Translations under genes and position numbers: made by a program | Origin: Brevibacillus daliensis | GTDB taxonomy: Bacteria > Bacillota > Bacilli > Brevibacillales > Brevibacillaceae | Direction: 5' to 3' | Length of the DNA: 64,000 bases | Assembly: GCF_021245735.1 (NCBI RefSeq) | Contig: NZ_JAJISB010000003.1 | Coordinates: forward strand, 186,001-250,000 | Part shown: positions 32,241 through 40,946 of the stretch, piece by piece | Position numbering within the stretch: the stretch's first letter is position 1 | Layout: every line of letters starts with the position of its first letter | The notes under the pieces: generated by a model | The model's input: only the letters and a program-made list of their open reading frames with translations | The model's database searches: none | What the model was told of the DNA's origin: nothing

Positions 32241-33107
32241 ATGGTACCTTCCATTAGCCTTTTCGTACTGGCGTTTCTAATGCCTGTGATATTACACGAG
32301 CTTATTAGTAGCAGAGGGATATCTATATTGTTAAAACAAGGAATGGTTGAGTTTAATTTTAGAGGTGAGAGGCTGCCAACAGCTACAGGGTGGTTTTTGG
32401 TTTGCTACATTTCGGTAAGTGTTTTGTTCCTAGCGACTTTGCTATCGATTAAGGGAAACGATCTAATATCTTGGAAGATTCTTCTCCTGTTTCTTGTTGG
32501 TTCAATAGCTATTGGATTCTTAGGTTGGTTAGATGATAGCAAGCAGGATTATCGGAATAAAGGGATTGTGGGTCATCTTAGGGCATTTCTGTCGGATGGT
32601 TATATGACTAGCGGAATGATCAAGGCGCTCGTAGGCAGTTTCCTCTCAATTATCATCTCGCTCACTTTATCCAGCAATTTTTTCCTGGCAATTCTTAATG
32701 CCCTCTTACTTGGCATCTCCTTGAATTTTATTAATTTGTTTGATATCCGACCTGCAAGAGCCATTAAGGTTTTTTGGATCTGCTTTATCTGCTTGTTCCT
32801 GTTGGCTCCTATCTTATTCACTACAATTCCTTTCGTGTTTGTTTTACCTGTGGTCAGCGCTACATGGCTCATGTTTCAAATGGATGCCAGTGGTGAAGTG
32901 TTGCTTGGAGATACCGGCAGTAATTACTTGGGGTTTTTACTGGGGTTCTGTTTGATTTTTATTACGAGTATTTGGATAAAAACAGCACTGATACTCATCT
33001 TATTCGTACTACAGATAGCCGCAGAGAGATATTCCTTTAGTAGATGGATTAGTAAGAATGATATAGTAGATAAAATCGATCGTTTCGGTACAATTAGACA
33101 AAAATAA
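32241..33107 (+). CDS. MraY/WecA-like phospho-sugar transferase
   Basis: 288 residues, fully membrane-embedded with eight to nine hydrophobic segments. Family marks are FLGWLDDSKQDYRNKG (the Asp-Asp metal motif), NFINLFDIRPARAIK (Asn...Asp) and LLGDTGSNYLGFLLG (G-D-x-G-S). The family moves phospho-sugars to undecaprenyl phosphate. The usual C-terminal HxHH-type loop is not evident, and it is short compared with MraY (about 320), so the sugar donor is uncertain. It overlaps functionally with the GT2 gene 2 bp upstream. Confidence 0.78.
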   Translation: MVPSISLFVLAFLMPVILHELISSRGISILLKQGMVEFNFRGERLPTATGWFLVCYISVSVLFLATLLSIKGNDLISWKILLLFLVGSIAIGFLGWLDDSKQDYRNKGIVGHLRAFLSDGYMTSGMIKALVGSFLSIIISLTLSSNFFLAILNALLLGISLNFINLFDIRPARAIKVFWICFICLFLLAPILFTTIPFVFVLPVVSATWLMFQMDASGEVLLGDTGSNYLGFLLGFCLIFITSIWIKTALILILFVLQIAAERYSFSRWISKNDIVDKIDRFGTIRQK

Positions 33108-33142
33108 AGCTTCCCCGACACCGATAAATGGGAAGCTTTTCA
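33108..33142. terminator. Bidirectional terminator
   Basis: AAAGCTTCCC pairs with GGGAAGCTTTT across an ACACCGATAAAT-type loop, A-rich on the left and T-rich on the right. It ends the SteA cluster and the converging DUF2627 gene. Confidence 0.8.
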
Positions 33143-33165
33143 TCAAGTATGAATGTTGAAAATAG

Positions 33166-33450
33166 TTAATCGTCATCTTCCTCATCATCTTCTGGGTCTC
33201 GTTTCATAAATCGTGGTTGAACACGATTTCTTTTACGTTCATGATGCAACACAAAACCGCCAATGAAGAGGACGGGAACTAGAAATATGAGCGCACCCGT
33301 AAGGAAATGTCCCCAAAAGAAAGACGGAACATTCGGATTAAAAGATAAATAGAAAGCATCACGCATGGTTTTAATCCCATAACCTGCGATAACAAAGGGA
33401 ACTACCATAATGATGAGGGCAACAATTCGTTGTCCAAGCAATGAAGCCAC
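33166..33450 (-). CDS. yqzF: DUF2627 membrane protein (YqzF-like)
   Basis: 94 residues with two membrane helices (IVALIIMVVPFVIAGYGIK and WGHFLTGALIFLVPVLFIGG), then FVLHHERKRNRVQPRFMKRD and an acidic tail EDDEEDDD, the DUF2627/YqzF pattern. It lies divergently upstream of bkdR, exactly as yqzF does in B. subtilis. The GTG at 33450 is only 1-2 nt from AAAAGGAT, so a TTG at 33441 (LGQRIVALI...) is an equally good start. Function is unknown. Confidence 0.85.
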   Translation of the reverse strand: MASLLGQRIVALIIMVVPFVIAGYGIKTMRDAFYLSFNPNVPSFFWGHFLTGALIFLVPVLFIGGFVLHHERKRNRVQPRFMKRDPEDDEEDDD

Positions 33451-33463
33451 ATCCTTTTGTAAT

Positions 33464-33680
33464 TGTATCAGAAAGTATTAACTTCGAAGGGTCACTTCCT
33501 GATACGCATGAAAAACATCCGCTAAGGAAGGACCAGCTTCTTCGAATAGACTTCGATAGAAGTTTTTCTTACTGTATCAGAAAGTATTAACTTCGAAGGG
33601 TCACTTCCTGATACGCATGAAAAACATCCGCTAAGGAAGGACCAGCTTCTTCGAATAACTTCGATAGAAGTTTTTCTTAC
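33464..33680 (+). repeat. Tandem pair of ~109-bp structured elements, each ending in a terminator
   Basis: Copy 1 (33464-33572) and copy 2 (33573-33680) are identical except for one deleted G and the first bases. Each has GTATCAG...CTGATAC, the 20-mer TTCCTGATACGCATGAAAAA, then AGGAAG, CAGCTTC and a terminator hairpin CTTCT-TCGA/TCGA-T-AGAAG with TTTTT (33537-33567 and 33646-33675). A diverged third copy precedes the E3 gene at 37362. Complementary blocks overlap (CTGATAC with GTATCAG; CTTCCT with AGGAAG; GGAAG with CTTC), so alternative folds are possible. It could be an attenuator or riboswitch-like leader, or an interspersed repeat. A bkdR promoter lies downstream at 33721-33748, so the link to bkdR is open. 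Confidence 0.8.
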
Positions 33681-33720
33681 CATTTACCGTTTACTTTTAT
33701 CATAAAACATCTGGGAGTGC

Positions 33721-33748
33721 TTGTCTAACCTGTCAGGTGGAGTAAAAT
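33721..33748 (+). promoter_or_regulatory. Candidate sigma-A promoter of bkdR
   Basis: TTGTCT (33721-33726) and TAAAAT (33743-33748) are 16 bp apart, about 50 bp before the bkdR start and downstream of the tandem elements. Confidence 0.55.
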
Positions 33749-33796
33749 GTATACGAAGGACAAATTGAATAGCGTCTGGGAAGGAGAAGGTTTCAG

Positions 33797-35857
33797 ATGC
33801 ATAAAATGTTAATTATCGGTGCAGGTAAAGGCGGTTCATTATTACTGACGCTGTTGATGCAGATGAATCAGGTTGAAGTCATCGCAGTAGTCGATACCAA
33901 TATGGATGCACCAGGGTTACAATTAGCCGATCAGCTGGGAATTAAGGTAGGTAATGATTATCGAGACTATTTGGATAGAGAAGTGGACATCATTCTTGAG
34001 GCTACAGGTGATAAGGATACCTACGAGGATATATTGCAACGAAAACGAATAGAAACCGTGCTGATTCCAGGCACTTTTACCAGTATTATTATGAAATTAA
34101 TTCAAGACAGAGAAAAGCTTATTCAAACATTGAGTCAAAAACAGCTTGAATACGATACGATGCTCAACTCAACACACGATGCGATTGTAGCAATGAACCA
34201 AGATGGTCTGGTTACGATATTTAATCGTGCAGCGGAGCGTTTGATTGGTCAGTCTAAAGAGGAGGTTATTGGTACAAGAGCGGAGGATACCATACCCAAT
34301 ACTCGTCTTCATCATGTCTTGAAATCTGGTAACCAGGAATTAAATCAGGAGCAACAGCTCTCAAGTCAGACTCGAATTATCACGAATCGAGTGCCTGTAC
34401 GAAATGAGGCTGGGGAGGTTGTTGGGGCAGTCTCTATTTTCCGCGATATTACAGAAATCATGTCGCTCGCTGAAGAAGTGACAGATCTTAAAGAATTAAA
34501 AAGTATGCTACAAGGAATCCTGCATTCCTCCGACGAAGCGATCTCTGTTGTGGATGGACAAGGTAATGGTATATTAATTAATCCAGCGTATACACGAATA
34601 ACAGGGTTAACGCCTGAAGATGTAATTGATAAGCCCGCAACGGTGGATATTTCTGAAGGGGAAAGCATGCATATGCAGGTACTTCGAACCAAGAAACCTG
34701 TTCGTGGTGTACGTATGAAATTAGGGCCAATGCGCAAGGATGTAGTTGTAAATGTAGCTCCGGTACTGGTAGATGGCGAGCTTAAAGGTAGCGTAGGAGT
34801 TATCCACGATATTTCAGAGATTAAGAACTTATCCGATGAGCTGGAAAAAGCAAAACGAATTATTCGTACGTTGGAAGCTAAATATACGTTTGACGATATC
34901 ATTGGAAAAAGTGAAAAAATGCTTGGAGCAATCGAACAAGCTAAATTAGCTGCCATGACTCCAGCAACCGTGATTTTGCGAGGCGAATCGGGAACGGGAA
35001 AAGAGCTTTTTGCCCATGCGATACATAACGGAAGCAAGAGAAAGTACAATCAGTTTATTCGTGTGAATTGCGCTTCGTTGACTGAATCTTTGTTGGAAAG
35101 TGAATTGTTTGGATATGAAGAAGGCGCCTTTACAGGAGCAAAACGAGGTGGCAAGCGAGGATTATTTGAAGAGGCAAGCGGCGGGACCATTTTTTTGGAT
35201 GAAATCGGCGAACTTTCTATGGGGATGCAAGCAAAATTACTGCGTGTTCTTCAGGAAAAAGAGATTGTCCGAGTAGGTGGCACCAAAGCGATTCCAATTG
35301 ATGTCAGAATCATCGGAGCTACACACGTCGATATGGAAAAGGCGATAAAAGAAGGCAAATTCCGTGAAGATCTCTACTATCGCTTACACGTACTTCCCAT
35401 TGCGATTCCACCACTTCGTGAACGCTTGGAAGATATTATTCCATTGACTCATTTTTTATTGCGCAAGTTTAACATCGAATACGGAAGAAATGTTCAGGAG
35501 ATTTCTTGGGAAGCATTCGAATCCATCAAAAAATATAAATGGCCTGGAAATGTTCGTGAATTAGAAAATGTTCTTGGACGTGCAATGATCCATATGAAAT
35601 TTACAGAACAACGAATTTTACCTGGTCATCTTTCCATCCTTCAGCCTGCGATTCCTGTCTCAAATGAGGATGCTTCCACCCGTTATTCCTCAGGTAGTAA
35701 CTTGAAGGAGGTTGTTGAAAATGCAGAAAAAGAGTGCATTTTAGCCCAATTAGCAAAGGCAAAAGGAAATCGAACAATAGCAGCCAAGCATTTAGGAATA
35801 TCTCTTAGGAATCTCTATTATAAGATGGAAAAATTAGGGATTTTACTTGATGGATAG
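33797..35857 (+). CDS. bkdR: BkdR, sigma-54-dependent activator of the bkd operon
   Basis: 686 residues. The N-terminus starts with a Rossmann-like stretch ([18 protein letters not shown]), then two PAS-like domains at about 115-225 and 235-350 ([40 protein letters not shown]). The AAA+ domain has Walker A GESGTGKE (about 396), the sigma-54 contact loop GAFTGA (about 442) and Walker B GGTIFLDE (about 463). A Fis-type helix-turn-helix closes it ([20 protein letters not shown]). It would bind upstream sites at 35885-35915 and open the -24/-12 promoter before leucine dehydrogenase. What the N-terminal domains sense is not evident. Confidence 0.92.
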   Translation: MHKMLIIGAGKGGSLLLTLLMQMNQVEVIAVVDTNMDAPGLQLADQLGIKVGNDYRDYLDREVDIILEATGDKDTYEDILQRKRIETVLIPGTFTSIIMKLIQDREKLIQTLSQKQLEYDTMLNSTHDAIVAMNQDGLVTIFNRAAERLIGQSKEEVIGTRAEDTIPNTRLHHVLKSGNQELNQEQQLSSQTRIITNRVPVRNEAGEVVGAVSIFRDITEIMSLAEEVTDLKELKSMLQGILHSSDEAISVVDGQGNGILINPAYTRITGLTPEDVIDKPATVDISEGESMHMQVLRTKKPVRGVRMKLGPMRKDVVVNVAPVLVDGELKGSVGVIHDISEIKNLSDELEKAKRIIRTLEAKYTFDDIIGKSEKMLGAIEQAKLAAMTPATVILRGESGTGKELFAHAIHNGSKRKYNQFIRVNCASLTESLLESELFGYEEGAFTGAKRGGKRGLFEEASGGTIFLDEIGELSMGMQAKLLRVLQEKEIVRVGGTKAIPIDVRIIGATHVDMEKAIKEGKFREDLYYRLHVLPIAIPPLRERLEDIIPLTHFLLRKFNIEYGRNVQEISWEAFESIKKYKWPGNVRELENVLGRAMIHMKFTEQRILPGHLSILQPAIPVSNEDASTRYSSGSNLKEVVENAEKECILAQLAKAKGNRTIAAKHLGISLRNLYYKMEKLGILLDG

Positions 35858-35884
35858 CAAGAAAGAACTGAATAGCGCAAAATG

Positions 35885-35915
35885 TTGCATGCAATAATTT
35901 GCATAAACGTGCAAA
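35885..35915 (+). promoter_or_regulatory. Candidate BkdR enhancer sites
   Basis: TTGCATGCAA (35885-35894) is a perfect palindrome. TTTGCATAAACGTGCAAA (35898-35915) is a second dyad sharing TTGCA/TGCAA. They lie about 80-105 bp upstream of the -24 element, the normal place for activator sites of a sigma-54 promoter. BkdR as the ligand is inferred. Confidence 0.6.
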
Positions 35916-35990
35916 AAATTTCACAATTTAGGGGTGGGCTACCCAATCCTTTTTGTTATTTCATCAGTTGTTCACAAAAAGCGAAAGTAG

Positions 35991-36008
35991 TTGGCATATA
36001 TATTGCTT
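35991..36008 (+). promoter_or_regulatory. Sigma-54 (-24/-12) promoter of the bkd operon
   Basis: TTGGCATATATATTGCTT: GG at 35993-35994 and GC at 36005-36006 are exactly 10 nt apart, matching TGGCAN7TTGC. It lies about 90 bp before the leucine dehydrogenase ATG and downstream of the BkdR gene and dyads. Confidence 0.88.
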
Positions 36009-36094
36009 TAGGTAATTATTGAGAAACTGGGGGAGAGTAAAATAAATAGTAACCTCTCTAACAGATTATAAGAAACATCAGGAGGGTAATCCCA

Positions 36095-37186
36095 ATGAAA
36101 ATTTTTGAATATCTCCAAAAGTATAACTATGAACAACTAGTGCTTTGTCAGGATGAAACTTCTGGACTTAAAGCGATCATTGCGATACATGATACAACTC
36201 TTGGACCAGCTCTCGGTGGTACTCGTATGTGGATGTACAATTCTGAGGAAGATGCTATTGAAGATGCCCTTCGCCTGGCACGTGGAATGACGTATAAGGC
36301 TGCCGCGGCAGGTCTTAACCTTGGTGGGGGAAAGGCAGTAATCATTGGTGATCCGCGCAAAGATAAGAGCGAGGAACTGTTCCGTTCATTCGGCAGATAT
36401 ATTCAAGGATTACATGGTCGTTACATCACAGCGGAAGACGTGGGAACGACTGTTGCAGATATGGATTTGATTCATCAGGAAACGAATTATGTGACAGGAG
36501 TATCACCAGCATTCGGTTCTGGTGGAAATCCTTCTCCAGTAACAGCATTCGGCGTATATCGTGGTATGAAGGCTGCTGCAAAAAGAGCGTTTGGAAGCGA
36601 CAATCTTTCTGGAAAAACCATCGCGGTTCAAGGAGTTGGTAACGTTGCTTACAATCTTTGCCGCTATCTGCACGAAGAAGGTGCTCATTTAATCGTTACG
36701 GACATCAATCAGGAGAATGTGGAACGTGCTGTAGAAGATTTCGGAGCGAAAGCAGTGGGTGTCCAAGATATCTTCTCGGTAGATTGTGATATTTTTGCCC
36801 CATGTGCACTTGGTGCGATTATAAATGATGACACGATTGGATTGTTAAAAGCAAAAGTTATTGCAGGAGCTGCTAATAATCAGTTGAAAGAAGAACGTCA
36901 TGGTGATCGGATTGAACAAATGGGTATTGTATATGCACCGGATTATGTAATTAATGCTGGTGGTCTAATTAATGTGGCCGATGAACTTCAAGTTTACAAT
37001 CGTGACCGTGCAATGAAAAAAGTTGAGACAATTTATGACAATATGCTGCGTGTGTTTGACATTGCTGATCGCGATCAAATTCCTACTTACAAAGCAGCAG
37101 ATCGTATGGCAGAGGAGAGAATTGCACGTTTGGCTCGCTCTAGAAACAGCTTTTTACAAAACCCAAAATCTATTCTGGACCGATAA
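36095..37186 (+). CDS. bcd: Leucine (branched-chain amino acid) dehydrogenase
   Basis: 363 residues; it deaminates Leu, Val and Ile to their 2-oxo acids with [43 protein letters not shown] (substrate and catalytic Lys), [35 protein letters not shown] (NAD fold) and GAANNQL match Bcd. Expression is expected from the sigma-54 promoter under BkdR. The ptb and buk genes that flank bcd in B. subtilis are missing here. Confidence 0.94.
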   Translation: MKIFEYLQKYNYEQLVLCQDETSGLKAIIAIHDTTLGPALGGTRMWMYNSEEDAIEDALRLARGMTYKAAAAGLNLGGGKAVIIGDPRKDKSEELFRSFGRYIQGLHGRYITAEDVGTTVADMDLIHQETNYVTGVSPAFGSGGNPSPVTAFGVYRGMKAAAKRAFGSDNLSGKTIAVQGVGNVAYNLCRYLHEEGAHLIVTDINQENVERAVEDFGAKAVGVQDIFSVDCDIFAPCALGAIINDDTIGLLKAKVIAGAANNQLKEERHGDRIEQMGIVYAPDYVINAGGLINVADELQVYNRDRAMKKVETIYDNMLRVFDIADRDQIPTYKAADRMAEERIARLARSRNSFLQNPKSILDR

Positions 37187-37210
37187 AAGGTTCGTAGGAT
37201 TTAGGCTTGA

Positions 37211-37271
37211 CTCTTAGGCGTAATGGTAGTACGGTATAGCAAGAATCATTTTTATGACCTGCTCCTAAGAG
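37211..37271 (+). ncRNA. Structured leader segment A between bcd and the E3 gene
   Basis: CTCTTAGG (37211-37218) pairs perfectly with CCTAAGAG (37264-37271). Inside, AGCA...TGCT encloses the hairpin TCAT-TTTT-ATGA. Together with the terminator at 37313 this looks like the sensor and terminator of an attenuator. No known riboswitch class is recognised. A TTGACT at 37207 might be a -35 but lacks a clear -10. Confidence 0.45.
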
Positions 37272-37312
37272 AAGATACCACATATGCTAAAAATACTTAT
37301 AGCACTCACACA

Positions 37313-37360
37313 GGAGTTGGAGACATGCAGAGAATTGTGCAGATATCCGACTCCTTTTTT
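37313..37360 (+). terminator. Terminator inside the bkd operon, before the E3 gene
   Basis: GGAGTTGGA (37313-37321) pairs with TCCGACTCC (37346-37354) with one G-T pair, with an inner TGCA/TGCA pairing, followed by six T. It would stop bcd transcripts before the E3-E1-E2 genes unless antitermination occurs. Confidence 0.88.
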
Positions 37361-37361
37361 C

Positions 37362-37463
37362 TGTATCAAAAGGTATGACCTACACAATGTTTTTCCTGAT
37401 ACGCATGAAAAATGTCCGTTCAGGAAGAATCAGCTTCACCGACTGGAGATCGGTTGGGGTTTT
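37362..37463 (+). ncRNA. Third, diverged copy of the bkdR-leader element, in the E3 5' leader
   Basis: TGTATCA, the same 20-mer TTCCTGATACGCATGAAAAA (37393-37412), TCAGGAAG and CAGCTTC recur in the same order and spacing as in the pair at 33464-33680. Its terminator hairpin has different bases but keeps pairing: CTTC-A-CCGA / TCGG-TT-GGGG, then TTTT (37434-37463). Sequence change with pairing kept supports selection on RNA structure. It ends 34 bp before the E3 start, so it lies in that leader. The ligand, or regulatory role, is unknown. Confidence 0.65.
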
Positions 37464-37497
37464 GCTAATCGGAAACAAATGGAAGGAGCTGGAAGGT

Positions 37498-38919
37498 ATG
37501 TCCCGCGAATTTGACTTGGTTGTACTTGGTGGAGGTATTGGCGGATACACAGCAGCTATCCGTGCTGCTCAGCTCGGTATGTCTGTAGCGTTAGTAGAAA
37601 AGGAAAAGCTGGGAGGCACTTGCTTACATAAGGGTTGTATCCCAACCAAGGCGATGCTCCGCAGTGCAGAAGTGTATGCAACGATTCAGGAAAGTGAAAA
37701 ATACGGTGTTCGATCGAGGGATGTTCAACTCGATTTCGAGCTGGTAACAAAGCGTAAAGAAGAGATTATTGAACAATTACATAAAGGCGTTACATATCTG
37801 ATGAACAAAGGGAAAATCGAGATTTATAAGGGATTGGGCCGCGTTATGGGTCCAAGTATCTTTTCACCTCAGGCTGGAGCCGTTCGCATTGAATCAGCTG
37901 ATGGCGATCAAGAAATAATCGTTCCCAGATTCCTGCTGATTGCTACTGGATCAAGGCCGCAAATCCTCCCAGGACTGGCGGTAGATGGGACTCACATCAT
38001 GACTAGTGATGAGGCTCTTAACATGGATAACCTTCCAAAGTCATTACTGATCGTAGGTGGAGGGGTAATTGGTGTGGAGTGGGCATCCATGATGAGTGAT
38101 TTCGGTGTTGAGGTTACCCTGATCGAATATGCAGATCGGATTCTTCCTGGTGAGGATGAAGAGATCAGTAGAGAGCTTTCTAGATTATTAAGAAAACGAA
38201 AAGTAAAGGTCGTCACAAAAGCAAAATTACTTACCGAAAGAGTTGCAGTTCAAGAAAATCAGGTCACGATTGAGGCTGACATAAATGGCAAGCAAGAGAG
38301 CTTTACCGCAGATCGCTTATTACTTGCTGTAGGTCGTGTAGCGAATGTGGATAACCTTGGACTGGAAGCAACTGAAATTCAAGTTAACAGTGGAAAAATT
38401 GAAGTAAATGGTACTTATCAAACGTCTGAACCGCATATTTATGCCGTGGGTGATGTGATTGGCGGAATGCAACTGGCCCATGTTGCTGCACACGAAGGGA
38501 TTTTGGCGGTAGAACATATGAATGGTCTCAAAAAGGATCAGCTTGATCCGTTGAAAGTTCCACGTTGTACCTATAGCAGGCCTGAAGTAGCGAGCATCGG
38601 ACTTTCAGAAAAACAGGCAAAAGAACAAGGCTTCCAGATGAAAATTGGTAAGTTTAGTTTCAAATCACTTGGTAAAGCACTGGTACATGGTGAGAATGAT
38701 GGTTTTATCAAAATTATTATGGATGAGAAAACGGAAGATGTGCTTGGTATTCACATGATTGGACCCCATGTAACAGAATTGATCTCACAAGGAGCGCTTG
38801 CTCGAGTTCTGGATGCTACACCGTGGGAAATCAGTCAGGCTATCCAGCCACATCCGTCGCTCGGAGAAGCTTTTGGGGAAGCAGCACTAAGTATTGAAGG
38901 GTTGGCAATTAATGCTTAA
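37498..38919 (+). CDS. lpdV: Dihydrolipoyl dehydrogenase, E3 of the branched-chain complex
   Basis: 473 residues (LpdV is 474). It reoxidises lipoamide on E2 with FAD and NAD. VVLGGGIGGYTAAIRAAQLG is the FAD site, GGTCLHKGCIPTK the redox disulfide, LIVGGGVIGVEWASMMSDFG the NAD site, and HPHPSLGEAF-like AIQPHPSLGEAFGEAAL the catalytic His region. ATG 37498 follows GGAAGG; the longer open frame to 37375 runs through the leader element and is rejected. It is first of four genes encoding the full 2-oxo acid dehydrogenase complex. Confidence 0.93.
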   Translation: MSREFDLVVLGGGIGGYTAAIRAAQLGMSVALVEKEKLGGTCLHKGCIPTKAMLRSAEVYATIQESEKYGVRSRDVQLDFELVTKRKEEIIEQLHKGVTYLMNKGKIEIYKGLGRVMGPSIFSPQAGAVRIESADGDQEIIVPRFLLIATGSRPQILPGLAVDGTHIMTSDEALNMDNLPKSLLIVGGGVIGVEWASMMSDFGVEVTLIEYADRILPGEDEEISRELSRLLRKRKVKVVTKAKLLTERVAVQENQVTIEADINGKQESFTADRLLLAVGRVANVDNLGLEATEIQVNSGKIEVNGTYQTSEPHIYAVGDVIGGMQLAHVAAHEGILAVEHMNGLKKDQLDPLKVPRCTYSRPEVASIGLSEKQAKEQGFQMKIGKFSFKSLGKALVHGENDGFIKIIMDEKTEDVLGIHMIGPHVTELISQGALARVLDATPWEISQAIQPHPSLGEAFGEAALSIEGLAINA

Positions 38920-38938
38920 TTAGCAGGGAGGAATACTC

Positions 38939-39931
38939 ATGACTAAGACTCGTCACCAGTCTGTGGGATTAACAGACGATCAGGTGTTAGAGATGTACCG
39001 TTATATGTTACTTGCACGTAAGGTGGATGAAAGAATGTGGCTGTTAAATCGCGCAGGAAAAATTCCATTTGTTATTTCCTGCCAAGGTCAAGAAGCAGCT
39101 CAAGTTGGTGCTGCCTTAGCTTTTGATAAGACAAAAGATTATTTATGCCCTTATTATCGTGATTTTGGTGCGGTAATGGTTTTCGGACAGACGGCGCAAG
39201 ATACCTTGTTATCTGCTTTTGCAAAAGCAGAAGATCCAAACAGTGGCGGACGACAAATGCCAGGTCACTTCGGTGGGAAAAAATATCGAATCATGAGTGG
39301 TTCCAGTCCAGTAACAACGCAGGTGCCACACGCAGTCGGCATCGCACTAGCGGGGAAAATGACAGGGGAAAATCAGGTTGTCTTTACTTCTTTTGGCGAA
39401 GGTTCCAGCAATCAAGGCGATTTTCATGAAGGAGCCAATTTCGCAGGAGTTCATAAACTGCCGGTTATCTTTTTCTGTGAAAACAATAAATACGCAATCT
39501 CTGTTCCATTGAAAAAGCAACTTGCTTGTAAAAGTGTAGCGGATCGGGCAATTGGCTATGGGTTTCCAGGTGTCTCAGTAGATGGTAATGACCCGATTGA
39601 GGTATATCGAGTCACGAAGGAGGCAGTAGATCGAGCAAGAGCAGGAGAAGGTCCGACGCTGATTGAAGCGGTCACATACCGATTGGTGCCGCACTCCAGT
39701 GACGATGATGATCGTGTGTATCGTAATCGTGATGAGGTGGATGAGGCGAAGAAACAAGATCCACTAGTCATTTTCGCTACTTATCTAAAAGAAGTAGGGC
39801 TATTAACGGATAAGGCAATCGACCAATTGAATCGGGAAGTACAGGTTATCGTGGATGAAGCAACAGAATATGCGGAGAAAGCTCCGTACCCAGCACCTGA
39901 ATCTACAATGACACATGTATACGGATCGTAA
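38939..39931 (+). CDS. bkdAA: Branched-chain 2-oxo acid dehydrogenase E1 alpha
   Basis: 330 residues. It binds thiamine diphosphate and decarboxylates the 2-oxo acids from Leu, Val and Ile. GGRQMPGHFGGKKYRIMSGS, FTSFGEGSSNQGDFHEGANF (the GDG-type ThDP motif appears as GEGSSNQGDFHE) and YRLVPHSSDDDDRVYRN (phosphorylation-loop region) fit BkdAA. A GGGAGG site precedes the ATG; the gene lies 19 bp after lpdV and 13 bp before bkdAB. Confidence 0.94.
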   Translation: MTKTRHQSVGLTDDQVLEMYRYMLLARKVDERMWLLNRAGKIPFVISCQGQEAAQVGAALAFDKTKDYLCPYYRDFGAVMVFGQTAQDTLLSAFAKAEDPNSGGRQMPGHFGGKKYRIMSGSSPVTTQVPHAVGIALAGKMTGENQVVFTSFGEGSSNQGDFHEGANFAGVHKLPVIFFCENNKYAISVPLKKQLACKSVADRAIGYGFPGVSVDGNDPIEVYRVTKEAVDRARAGEGPTLIEAVTYRLVPHSSDDDDRVYRNRDEVDEAKKQDPLVIFATYLKEVGLLTDKAIDQLNREVQVIVDEATEYAEKAPYPAPESTMTHVYGS

Positions 39932-39944
39932 GGGGAGTGATGAA

Positions 39945-40928
39945 ATGGCAAACATGTCGTATATTGATGCAATAACGTTAGCAATGCAAGAAGAGATGCG
40001 AAGAGATCCACGCGTATTTTTGCTTGGAGAAGATGTAGGGGTGCGCGGTGGAGTATTCCGTGCTTCTAATGGATTAATTGATGAGTTCGGTGAAGAACGC
40101 GTTATCGATACACCGCTTGCAGAATCTGCAATCGTCGGGGTAGCGATTGGTGCAGCGGCTGTTGGAATGCGTCCGATTGCAGAAATCCAGTTTGCTGATT
40201 TTATCCTACCCGCTGTTAACCAAATCGTATCAGAGGCAGCAAAACTACGGTATCGATCCAACAATGACTGGAATTGCCCGCTGACGATACGTGCTCCTTT
40301 TGGCGGTGGTGTACATGGAGCGCTGTATCACTCTCAATCTGTTGAAGCCATGTTTACGAACGTTCCTGGTTTAAAAGTAGTGGCTCCTTCCACTCCTTAC
40401 GATGCAAAAGGTTTGCTGAAAGCAGCCATTCGTGATGAAGATCCTGTCCTCTTTTTTGAACATAAACGTTGCTACCGATTAATTAAAGGTGAGGTTCCCG
40501 AGGAGGATTATACCGTACCTATTGGAAAGGCAGACGTGAAGCGTGAAGGTACGGATATAACGGTTATCTCTTACGGGATGACCCTTCACTTCGCTCTTCA
40601 GGCTGCTGAAAAACTGGCTGAAGAAGGGATTTCTGCCCACGTACTTGATCTTAGAACCTTGTATCCATTGGATAAGGAAGGCATTATCGAAGCAGCCTCC
40701 AAAACGGGTAAGGTACTGATCATTCATGAGGATAACAAAGAAGGAGGAGTGGGTGGCGAGGTCGCAGCAATCATTGCAGAGCATTGCTTGTTTGAACTGG
40801 ATGCTCCAATCAAACGTCTCTGCGGACCTGACGTACCAGCTATGCCATATAGCCCTCCTATGGAAAAATTCTTTATGTTAAATCCGGAAAAAGTACTGGA
40901 AGCAATGCGTGAACTGGCGCATTTCTAG
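39945..40928 (+). CDS. bkdAB: Branched-chain 2-oxo acid dehydrogenase E1 beta
   Basis: 327 residues, identical in length to BkdAB of B. subtilis. DPRVFLLGEDVGVRGGVFRA, RVIDTPLAESAIVGVAIGAA, RAPFGGGVHGALYHSQSVEA and VLIIHEDNKEGGVGGEVAAI are E1-beta signatures. ATG 39945 follows AGGGGAG; an upstream in-frame ATG at 39915 is inside bkdAA and has no site. Confidence 0.94.
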   Translation: MANMSYIDAITLAMQEEMRRDPRVFLLGEDVGVRGGVFRASNGLIDEFGEERVIDTPLAESAIVGVAIGAAAVGMRPIAEIQFADFILPAVNQIVSEAAKLRYRSNNDWNCPLTIRAPFGGGVHGALYHSQSVEAMFTNVPGLKVVAPSTPYDAKGLLKAAIRDEDPVLFFEHKRCYRLIKGEVPEEDYTVPIGKADVKREGTDITVISYGMTLHFALQAAEKLAEEGISAHVLDLRTLYPLDKEGIIEAASKTGKVLIIHEDNKEGGVGGEVAAIIAEHCLFELDAPIKRLCGPDVPAMPYSPPMEKFFMLNPEKVLEAMRELAHF

Positions 40929-40946
40929 TAGAGGGAGGACAAAAAG

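Noticed and set aside
33464-33680. The tandem elements as a CRISPR array or insertion sequence
   Set aside because: There are only two abutting copies with no spacers and no transposase; the ends are not IS-like inverted repeats.
37211-37271. Segment A as a tRNA gene (it contains a D-loop-like AATGGTAGTACG)
   Set aside because: No acceptor stem, T-loop GTTCRA motif or anticodon arm of proper size can be formed; it is followed by a terminator.
37375-37497. N-terminal extension of the E3 gene back to 37375
   Set aside because: It runs through the structured leader element; the ATG at 37498 has a ribosome site and gives the normal family length.
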